A stretch of 8,640 nucleotides of DNA from an archaeon (GTDB lineage Archaea; Thermoproteota; Nitrososphaeria; Nitrososphaerales; UBA183), in contig JAKASI010000025.1 in the NCBI GenBank assembly GCA_021828185.1, forward strand, positions 1-8,640, given 5' to 3'. Below the pieces are notes generated by a model. That model saw only the letters and a list, made by a program, of their open reading frames with translations, was not told the DNA's origin and ran no database searches. The position numbers were made by a program, and so were the translations under genes. Position 1 is the stretch's first letter; each line of letters begins with the position of its first letter. Positions 3,799 to 8,640 of this stretch are shown piece by piece.

Positions 3799-6183
3799 TT
3801 GCAGCCCACCCATCTATCTTACGACAGGGGGACCCTTCTTATCAGGGGTGATGCCAAGGTCCCTTACTCCACCTGGGACGAGAGGGTGAGGGGGTTCAGG
3901 GCCCAGGCCCTCTACTATAGGGAGATAGTCGACTTCCTGAAGAAGAGCGAGCTCGGCGAGGTCAAGGACGGGGTGGAGGATCTCCCACCCTGCCCTGACC
4001 TGAAGTGCGCGGGCAAGCTGAGGGCGTACCAGAGGAAGGCGCTCGAATCCTGGGACAGGGCGGGGAAGCGGGGCGTCATTGTGCTCCCAACTGGCGCGGG
4101 CAAGACCGTGATAGGCATGAAGGCGATGGAGCTGGTGAACAGGCCCTCCGTGGTGATCGTCCCGACGCTCGACCTCCTTGAGCAGTGGAGGAGGAGGGTC
4201 GCGGAGGACCTCGGAGTCGAGGTCGGGGTCTACGGCGGAGGCGAGAACACCCTGAAGGCGGTCACCGTCTGCACCTACGACTCAGCCTTCCTGAGGGCCG
4301 GAGAGCTGGGGAACAAGTTCAAGCTGCTGATGTTCGATGAGTGTGTTACTGGGGACACGCAGGTGACAATGGCAGATGGAACGACCAAACCTATCAAAGA
4401 TATCAATGTCGGGGATTCGGTCCTTTCAGCCGCCAATATCTCTCGACGTGTGACTTACAAGTGGAATCAAGGAATACGTCCGATCATCCAGCTGACTTTG
4501 GCTGATGGGCGAGTGCTACGTTGCACGCCAGAACATCAGATATTCGAAAGAGGCGGATTGACAGTGGCCGTTAATTGCAGAACTCCATTATGTATGGACA
4601 AGGATGCAAAGTCCAGCGAGCCACAGGGGATGCCCGGTTTGCAAGAGCCGGTTTACGCACAGATCCTCCTTGTTCAAGCACTTGAGGGCGATTCATGGCA
4701 TAAATCCAAGATACGAGTGTCCAACATGTGGGAAACCATTTCAGACTGTTGCACAGTTGGGAGGTCATCAAATTACTGCACACACCAATCACAACCTGTG
4801 GGTTTCGCGTATCCACCACTGGTCAATCAAGAAGAAAGACGATTGGAACGCTTTCAGAAAGAGGATGAGCGAAGAGCGCACCCTAGGTGGGAATCCAAAC
4901 TGGAAGGGCGGGACCTCACGGAGCACTCTGAGACGGCTGACCTTCGGGGTCTGGCGACAGAAAAGGGAGTGCCGTTTCTGCGGCAGGACCGACACTCTCG
5001 ATGTCCATCACAAGGACTGGGACAAGACTCACAACGTTCCAGGAAACATCATAGTGCTCTGCCGGTCATGTCACACGAGCATTCACAGAGGAGGGCAGAT
5101 GGCGTTGATGGCGATGGCTCTGCGGTACTCTCCTTCGGAGGACATACGGCTTCTGCTAAACTTGATTCCGTACAAGTCGTACAGGTTGATTCGACTCTTA
5201 GAAGTGAAGAAGTATTCGACATCGAAGTAGACGAAGACCATAGTTTCTTCGCCAACGGGGTAGCAGTCTCGAACTGCCACCACCTCCCGGCGGAGAGCTT
5301 CAGGCAGATAGCGGAGATGTTCACGGCCCCGTACAGGATGGGCTTGACGGCCACCTACGAGAGGGACGACATGCTCCACCTGGAGCTCCCGAGGCTCATC
5401 GGGGGGGTGGTGTACAGACTCCAGCCAGAGGATTTGGCGGGCAGGTACCTCTCAGACTACACCGTCGAGAGGGTGAACGTGGAGCTGACTGAGGGTGAAA
5501 AAGCAGAGTACCGCCAGAACTACAGGCAGTTCACAGACTACCTTGAGAAGAACCGCATCTGGATGAGGACGCCCATGGACTTCCAGAGGTTCATAATGAG
5601 GACGTCGAGGGACCCCGAGGCCAGGAGGGCCCTCCTGGCGAGGAACAGGGCAGTCAAGGTGGCCTTCAACTCCGAGGCGAAGCTTGACAGGCTGGATGGG
5701 ATACTGCGCGAGAACCCGGACGAGAGGGTCCTTGTCTTCACCCAGCACAACGACCTGGTCTACAGGATATCGAAGAGGTTCCTCCTCCCGTTCATCACCC
5801 ACACCACAGCCAAGGAGGAGAGGTACGAGGTCCTGAAGGGCTTCAGGGAGGGGAGGTTCCGGGCGGTCGCCACGTCGAAGGTCCTGGACGAGGGGATAGA
5901 CGTGCCGGAGGCCTCCATCGGGGTGATAGTGAGCGGGACCGGGAGCTCGAGGGAGTTCATACAGAGGCTCGGGAGGCTTCTTAGGAAGAGCGAGGGGAAG
6001 GGGAGGGCTAGGCTGATCGAGCTTGTGTCGAGGGAGACGTCGGAGACGAGGACGAGCTCTAGGAGGAAGCGCACCAGGGGAAGGGGGGCGCGGAAGGGCA
6101 AAGCCGTCCCAGGTGCCGAGAAGGAGGGGGCCGAAGAGCCCATCGCAAAGGGGGCCGACGAGGGAGAACTCTTCGAGGAGTAG
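3799..6183 (+). CDS. xpb: XPB/Rad25-type DNA repair helicase precursor, containing an intein
   Basis: Superfamily 2 DNA translocase/helicase that opens damaged DNA and partners with Bax1. The precursor is 794 residues; after removal of the intein (residues 182-492) the mature protein is 483, close to archaeal XPB length. Residues 1-75 form the damage-recognition-like N-terminus (HLSYDRGTLLIRG). Walker A PTGAGKT is at 97-103. Motif II starts with DE at 180-181 and is completed by CHH after splicing. LTAT motif III is at 516-519, followed by ERDD, a variant of the XPB RED motif. Motif V is VLDEGIDVPEA and motif VI is FIQRLGRLLR. The C-terminal 50 residues are first strongly basic (SSRRKRTRGRGARKGK) and then acidic (ADEGELFEE), and probably disordered. 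TTG 3799 is the only standard start after the in-frame TGA at 3724-3726. The stop is 9 bases before Bax1, so the two form an operon. The extein codons are G+C-rich, unlike the intein. Confidence 0.95.
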   Translation: MQPTHLSYDRGTLLIRGDAKVPYSTWDERVRGFRAQALYYREIVDFLKKSELGEVKDGVEDLPPCPDLKCAGKLRAYQRKALESWDRAGKRGVIVLPTGAGKTVIGMKAMELVNRPSVVIVPTLDLLEQWRRRVAEDLGVEVGVYGGGENTLKAVTVCTYDSAFLRAGELGNKFKLLMFDECVTGDTQVTMADGTTKPIKDINVGDSVLSAANISRRVTYKWNQGIRPIIQLTLADGRVLRCTPEHQIFERGGLTVAVNCRTPLCMDKDAKSSEPQGMPGLQEPVYAQILLVQALEGDSWHKSKIRVSNMWETISDCCTVGRSSNYCTHQSQPVGFAYPPLVNQEERRLERFQKEDERRAHPRWESKLEGRDLTEHSETADLRGLATEKGVPFLRQDRHSRCPSQGLGQDSQRSRKHHSALPVMSHEHSQRRADGVDGDGSAVLSFGGHTASAKLDSVQVVQVDSTLRSEEVFDIEVDEDHSFFANGVAVSNCHHLPAESFRQIAEMFTAPYRMGLTATYERDDMLHLELPRLIGGVVYRLQPEDLAGRYLSDYTVERVNVELTEGEKAEYRQNYRQFTDYLEKNRIWMRTPMDFQRFIMRTSRDPEARRALLARNRAVKVAFNSEAKLDRLDGILRENPDERVLVFTQHNDLVYRISKRFLLPFITHTTAKEERYEVLKGFREGRFRAVATSKVLDEGIDVPEASIGVIVSGTGSSREFIQRLGRLLRKSEGKGRARLIELVSRETSETRTSSRRKRTRGRGARKGKAVPGAEKEGAEEPIAKGADEGELFEE
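4570..4577 (+). promoter_or_regulatory. Possible internal promoter for the nested endonuclease
   Basis: GTTAATTG inside the intein is TATA-like and is centred about 30 bases before ATG 4604. That fits a leaderless or nearly leaderless transcript. No Shine-Dalgarno is present before ATG 4604 (AAGG abuts the codon), so internal translation from the XPB message looks poor. This makes a private promoter worth testing, but the element itself is weak evidence. Confidence 0.2.
4604..5230 (+). CDS. Zinc-finger HNH homing endonuclease nested in the intein in the +1 frame
   Basis: 208 residues, ending at TAG 5228-5230. Two canonical C2H2 fingers come first: CPVCKSRF...HLRAIH and CPTCGKPF...HQITAH, each C-x2-C-x12-H-x4-H. 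Next is NPNWKGG with a downstream Trp, a common lead-in of HNH homing nucleases. The HNH domain follows: CRFCGRTDTLDVHHKDWD, then NVPGNIIVLCRSCHTSIH, with both Cys pairs, the catalytic HH, the Asn and the closing His all present. It should therefore be an active metal-dependent nickase or nuclease that recognises the uninterrupted xpb site (inference from family). The frame opens only after TGA 4559-4561, and ATG 4604 is its only standard start before the first finger. It is in the +1 frame relative to XPB, so it is not part of the intein polypeptide. Its last 14 codons or so also encode the approach to intein block F. How it is translated is unknown: own promoter, internal initiation or +1 frameshifting are all possible. 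Confidence 0.88.
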   Translation: MQSPASHRGCPVCKSRFTHRSSLFKHLRAIHGINPRYECPTCGKPFQTVAQLGGHQITAHTNHNLWVSRIHHWSIKKKDDWNAFRKRMSEERTLGGNPNWKGGTSRSTLRRLTFGVWRQKRECRFCGRTDTLDVHHKDWDKTHNVPGNIIVLCRSCHTSIHRGGQMALMAMALRYSPSEDIRLLLNLIPYKSYRLIRLLEVKKYSTSK

Positions 6184-6192
6184 CGAGCCAGG

Positions 6193-7779
6193 ATGCTCCC
6201 TTCCAACCTCCTCAGGGCCAAGATCTCCAGGGGGAAGATGCGCCCCCTCTATGTGGGGCTCGACGCCGACATGCTGGCCCTCGCCGAGAGAGTCTCCGGC
6301 GTCTACCGCGACTCCGTAGGGAAGAGGAAGGGCGAGCTCCTCGAACGCCTGGGAGAGGTGGAAGGGGAGGGCCACGACTTCAAGCTCGTCAGGGGTTTGG
6401 CGGCCCTCCTAGAAAGGAGGTGCGCCTTCGAGGCCGACAGCGCGACGGACCCGATGCAGGCGAGGATGGCGGTCTTCGAGGAGGCGAGCAGGAGGAGGGT
6501 GACGGGCGCGAAGGAGAGGGGGGAGGTTGTGCGCGAGGTCGCGGCGAAGCTGGGCGTGACGGAGGAGGCGCTCGAGAGGACCCTCTTCAGCGACCTTGAC
6601 GAGGAGCTGATACTGAAGAAGTTCGAGCCCCTCGGCCCGGAGCCCCTCCTCAGGAGGTACAACCTCTCCCTCACCCAGACCCTCCTCTTCAAGTCGCTCA
6701 GGGTCGAGTTCTCTGCGTCTGGGAACTGGAAGAACATCTTCCGGGGCGTGAAGAGGTTCGGTCTGATCTACTCGGTGGAGAGAAGCGACGACGACGAAGG
6801 CGGGTACACCGTCTCCCTGGACGGCCCCCTCTCCCTCTTCAAGCTGACCGACCGCTACGGCACGTCGGTGGCCAAGCTCCTCCCCCTGATCGCGGCGTCA
6901 GACTCCTGGAGGGTCAAGGCGGAGATACTCTCGAGGAGCAGGGGGAACAGGGTCTACACGTTCGAGGCGGAGAGCGGGGAGCTGAAGGGCGTGATCGACG
7001 CCTCAGAGGACGAGGGCAGGCCGATGAATCTTTACGACAGCGCGGTGGAAGAGAAGTTCGCCAGGTCGTTCCTCTCCTACGGCTCCGGGTGGGCTCTGAA
7101 GAGGGAGCCAGAGCCCCTCATAGCGGGGAGGCACGTTCTGATACCCGATTTCAGCTTCGAGAAGGGAGGGGCGAAGGTCTACCTGGAGGTGGTGGGCTTC
7201 TGGACCCCGGGCTATCTGGAGAGGAAGATAGACAAACTGAACTCCGTCACGGGCGTCGACATGATCATCGCCGTGGACGAGAGCCTCGCCTGCGCCAAGG
7301 TGGAGAGGCTGAAGCGCAAGGCTGTCGTCATCTACTACAGGAAGGAGGTCCCGGTGAAGCCCGTTATTGAGCACCTGAAGGAAAGGGAGGGGTCAATCCT
7401 GAGGGCGCAGGCGGGAGCGATCCGGAGGGAGGACATCACCCTCAGGGGGGACGTCGTGAGCCTGGGCGACATCGCGAAGGAGAAGGGGGTCTCGGTCGAG
7501 TCGCTGGCACTGGCCCTGGCGGGATTTGAGGCCGACGGTTACGTCAGGGCCGGCGACCGCTTCATCTCCAAGGCGAAGCTCGATGAGATAGACGGGAAGC
7601 TCGCCGGGGTCGAGATGCTCGCAGACGCCCTGAGGGTGATCGAGGGTTCGGGGGTGAGAGAGGAGGACGGCCAGAAAGTGCTGGACGCCCTGGGTTACAC
7701 TTCGATCTGGGCAGGGATGGAGATAGAAAAGGTCAGGATATCAAAGCGCACGACAGTGGCATCGGAAGGCGAGACCTAG
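6193..7779 (+). CDS. bax1: Bax1 nuclease, partner of XPB (DUF790)
   Basis: Bax1 (binds archaeal XPB) is a structure-specific nuclease that cuts near bubble junctions opened by XPB. This 528-residue protein starts MLPSNLLRAKISRGKMRPLY, the hallmark N-terminus of the family. The nuclease core is in the C-terminal half. IPDFSF has Asp319, and KVYLEVVGFW has Glu332 followed by YLERK. Together they form a PD-(D/E)XK-type site with the DUF790 VGFW signature. About 120 further residues (from about 400) read as winged-helix-like segments (LGDIAKEKGVSVESLALALAG, then GYVRAGDRFISKAKL) and may contact DNA or XPB. ATG 6193 lies 9 bases after the XPB stop, and the Shine-Dalgarno-like GAGGAG overlaps the last XPB codons, so the two are co-transcribed and probably made in balanced amounts. 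Confidence 0.93.
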   Translation: MLPSNLLRAKISRGKMRPLYVGLDADMLALAERVSGVYRDSVGKRKGELLERLGEVEGEGHDFKLVRGLAALLERRCAFEADSATDPMQARMAVFEEASRRRVTGAKERGEVVREVAAKLGVTEEALERTLFSDLDEELILKKFEPLGPEPLLRRYNLSLTQTLLFKSLRVEFSASGNWKNIFRGVKRFGLIYSVERSDDDEGGYTVSLDGPLSLFKLTDRYGTSVAKLLPLIAASDSWRVKAEILSRSRGNRVYTFEAESGELKGVIDASEDEGRPMNLYDSAVEEKFARSFLSYGSGWALKREPEPLIAGRHVLIPDFSFEKGGAKVYLEVVGFWTPGYLERKIDKLNSVTGVDMIIAVDESLACAKVERLKRKAVVIYYRKEVPVKPVIEHLKEREGSILRAQAGAIRREDITLRGDVVSLGDIAKEKGVSVESLALALAGFEADGYVRAGDRFISKAKLDEIDGKLAGVEMLADALRVIEGSGVREEDGQKVLDALGYTSIWAGMEIEKVRISKRTTVASEGET

Positions 7780-7792
7780 AAGGAGACTCAAG

Positions 7793-7846
7793 GTGGCCGA
7801 AGAAAGCGAGGGCGCAGAAGGGAAGGACAAGCGCTTGTTGTCTTGA
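7793..7846 (+). CDS. Possible 17-residue leader-like ORF after Bax1
   Basis: GTG 7793 is preceded by AAGGAG at 7780-7785, the best Shine-Dalgarno in the neighbourhood, at a 7-base spacing. The peptide is VAEESEGAEGKDKRLLS. It ends at TGA 7844-7846, three bases before the ATG of the cysteine-rich ORF. It may serve only to carry ribosomes to that ORF, or be chance. There is no other support. Confidence 0.25.
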   Translation: MAEESEGAEGKDKRLLS

Positions 7847-7848
7847 CC

Positions 7849-7950
7849 ATGTGCTACTGCGGCAGGCCGCTGACGAAGACCGAGGGAGGGGCATGGGTCT
7901 GCAAGCAGTGCAAGCGGGAGCCGGTAAACTGCGAGTGCTTCCCGATCTGA
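7849..7950 (+). CDS. 33-residue cysteine-rich zinc-ribbon-like protein
   Basis: ATG 7849 to TGA 7948-7950 gives a peptide starting MCYCGRPLTKTEGGAWVC and ending NCECFPI. Six cysteines are arranged as C-x-C, C-x2-C and C-x-C with a Trp and a Gly-Gly turn between, as in tiny zinc ribbons. Such spacing is unlikely for a chance reading frame. It lies 69 bases after Bax1 in the same direction and may be the last gene of that operon. The role is unknown; small zinc ribbons often bind nucleic acids or partner proteins. Confidence 0.5.
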   Translation: MCYCGRPLTKTEGGAWVCKQCKREPVNCECFPI

Positions 7951-8042
7951 CTCCGCTCCCTGCATGGACGGACGGTCGAAGGCGGACACGCACGCCGGAG
8001 CCCCCCCTTCCGCTCCTTGTCGCGAGAGGCCTGGTCGTCCGC

Positions 8043-8426
8043 TCAGCCCACGATTTGCGTGATCTCTCTCGCCAGTCCCTTCTCGACGTGCTCAGTCCAG
8101 AGCATCTCGGGGACGTCCACGGCCAGGAAGAGCTCTGAGAGGAGAAGCGCCTCTGCGGCCATCACGCCGAGGTTCTGGAAGAACTTCCCTACGCCTATGT
8201 GGACGGAGAAGTCGTTTGGCTGCCCCGTGACCATTATGGTGAAGGCCCTTTCCGCAGCGACGAGGTCCTTCAGTATCCCTCCCTTCTGGGCCTGGATGAC
8301 GGTCCCGAGGGGCGGGGTCGCGATGGTGGTCCTGTACCCCTCAGACTGGAGCTGCTGCACTATCTGCTGGCTCAGGGAACCCAGATCCTTGTTCTTGTTC
8401 TGGAAGCGGAGTATCTTTTCAGACAC
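8043..8426 (-). CDS. Hypothetical protein, compact alpha/beta with a hydrophobic C-terminal helix
   Basis: 127 residues from GTG 8426 (VSEKILRFQNKNKD); TTG 8429 is an equal alternative. The open frame extends to 8483, but the extra peptide is encoded across the likely TATA box. Features are a helix (LSQQIVQQLQSEGY), strands around TTIATPPLGTVIQAQKGG, and the RAFTIMVTGQPNDFSVHIGVG segment. A hydrophobic stretch (LGVMAAEALLLSELFLAVDV) follows, too interrupted by Glu to be a clear membrane helix, and the end is EHVEKGLAREITQIVG. No enzyme motif is visible. The architecture resembles small archaeal conserved proteins with an 'RF.N...D' start, but I cannot name the family. The gene converges with the XPB-Bax1 operon. 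Confidence 0.7.
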   Translation of the reverse strand: MSEKILRFQNKNKDLGSLSQQIVQQLQSEGYRTTIATPPLGTVIQAQKGGILKDLVAAERAFTIMVTGQPNDFSVHIGVGKFFQNLGVMAAEALLLSELFLAVDVPEMLWTEHVEKGLAREITQIVG

Positions 8427-8460
8427 CAATTCGAATCGATGCGGCGTCCCCGCGCCGTCG

Positions 8461-8466
8461 TATAAG
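8461..8466 (-). promoter_or_regulatory. Candidate TATA box for the minus-strand 127-residue gene
   Basis: On the minus strand the sequence reads GGCTTATACG. Centred at about 8463, it predicts transcription from about 8437, giving a roughly 10-base leader before GTG 8426. This supports the shorter start. Confidence 0.45.
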
Positions 8467-8526
8467 CCTGGCGTTTCGGCCAAAGGGTTCTCTTTTCGAA
8501 GAAAGGCTAAATCTTGATGCTGTCCC

Positions 8527-8640
8527 TCAACTATGTGATTTGATTACCGGGTAGGTCATCAGGTCTCCCATCGACCATCTGTGGTCTGTTATCCCGGCTG
8601 CCATGGCGGGCGTTCTCTGCGCCCACCTCCTGGGCGTCCC
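8527..8640 (-). CDS. C-terminal end of an insertion-sequence transposase (partial)
   Basis: An open minus-strand frame enters from the right edge and ends at TGA 8529-8527, giving 37 residues. It contains RTPAMAAGITDHRWSMGDLM, which matches the typical C-terminal '(K/R)TPAMAAG...DH.W....L' ending of DDE transposases found in archaeal and bacterial insertion sequences, recognised from memory and not by search. The catalytic core lies outside the window, so the exact family cannot be given. Its terminal inverted repeat should be at or left of 8527. I see no obvious partner within the window. Confidence 0.55.
   Translation of the reverse strand, partial: GTPRRWAQRTPAMAAGITDHRWSMGDLMTYPVIKSHS

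Larger units (their letters stand above)
4342..5274 (+). mobile_element. Intein in the XPB DECH box (Hint domain, endonuclease out of frame)
   Basis: A 311-residue protein-splicing element begins with Cys1 (CVTGDTQVTMADGTTKPI, block A). Block B is RVLRCTPEHQIF, with the TxxH signature. Blocks F and G are EEVFDIEVDEDHSFFANG and VAVSN. Removal joins LLMFDE to CHHLPAE, restoring a perfect DECHH motif with Cys as the +1 nucleophile. The residue before the terminal Asn is Ser instead of the usual His, a variation seen in some inteins that may slow Asn cyclisation. In the XPB frame, the 200-odd residues between blocks B and F look like a disordered, Ser/His/Arg/Gln-rich linker with no endonuclease motifs. 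The endonuclease is in the +1 frame of the same bases. G+C is lower than in the flanks: the line 4381-4440 has 28 of 60 G+C, against 39 of 60 at 5581-5640. This suggests recent acquisition. Confidence 0.93.

Noticed and set aside
4342..5274. XPB as a pseudogene broken by frameshifts
   Set aside because: The XPB-frame ORF is uninterrupted for 794 codons with intact Hint blocks and all helicase motifs. Only the endonuclease is in another frame, and stop avoidance argues that both are maintained.
5452..6375. 307-residue open frame on the minus strand opposite the XPB 3' half
   Set aside because: Pro/Leu/Gly-rich shadow produced by G+C-rich codons of XPB and Bax1, with no recognisable motif.
8497..8513. 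Copy of the XPB promoter 17-mer (16 of 17 bases) as a shared regulatory site or insertion-sequence end
   Set aside because: A 17-base match with one mismatch is not very unlikely in a window this long, and no gene start is well placed behind it. Noted only as a possible promoter-like element.
8558..8640. Start of a plus-strand membrane protein (hydrophobic run ending at the edge)
   Set aside because: No usable start follows the TAG at 8552-8554 before the hydrophobic part, and the opposite strand gives a recognisable transposase C-terminus.
1..8640. CRISPR arrays, tRNA or rRNA genes
   Set aside because: I saw no regularly spaced repeats and no tRNA- or rRNA-like conserved segments on either strand. 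This was by eye and not by a covariance-model search.

Overview
The window (about 60% G+C) is very probably archaeal. It has an adjacent XPB helicase and Bax1 (DUF790) nuclease pair, which is an archaeal DNA-repair module. It also has a polyprenyl diphosphate synthase of the kind used for isoprenoid lipids, A/T-rich TATA-like elements about 26 bases upstream of probable leaderless starts, and several TTG/GTG starts. The exact lineage cannot be read from this sequence; a TACK-group archaeon is a guess.

Layout, left to right. Positions 1-198 hold the 3' end of a plus-strand gene. It converges on, and overlaps, a minus-strand two-gene unit: a three-helix membrane protein (1683-1195) overlapping by ATGA a soluble protein (1198-80) of unknown function with a short coupling-ATPase-like motif. 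Diverging from that unit is a GGPP-type prenyl synthase (1816-2802). Next come a small helical protein (2910-3155) and a convergent conserved-looking hypothetical (3578-3207). The XPB-Bax1 operon (3799-7779) follows, with two very small ORFs behind it, one a cysteine-rich 33-residue protein. The right end carries a minus-strand hypothetical (8426-8043) and the last 37 codons of what looks like an insertion-sequence transposase entering from the right edge (8640-8527).

The centre of interest is the XPB gene. A 311-residue intein (4342-5274) interrupts it exactly inside the DECH box (helicase motif II), between DE and CH. The Hint splicing blocks are in the XPB frame. The homing endonuclease, with two C2H2 zinc fingers followed by a complete HNH domain, is not in that frame. 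It lies in the +1 frame as an ORF of its own (4604-5230), nested wholly inside the intein. The XPB/intein frame nevertheless stays open for the whole 627 bases. A hand count of the nested gene's codons shows that every pyrimidine-ended codon before a codon beginning AA, AG or GA ends in C, never T, which is exactly what avoids stops in the XPB frame. This points to dual-frame coding under selection rather than an accidental frameshift.

Functionally, XPB (translocase/helicase) and Bax1 (nuclease) are expected to work as a complex in nucleotide excision repair or bubble cleavage. Because the intein splits the ATPase motif, XPB activity should depend on splicing. The nested endonuclease would make the intein mobile while being expressed separately from XPB.
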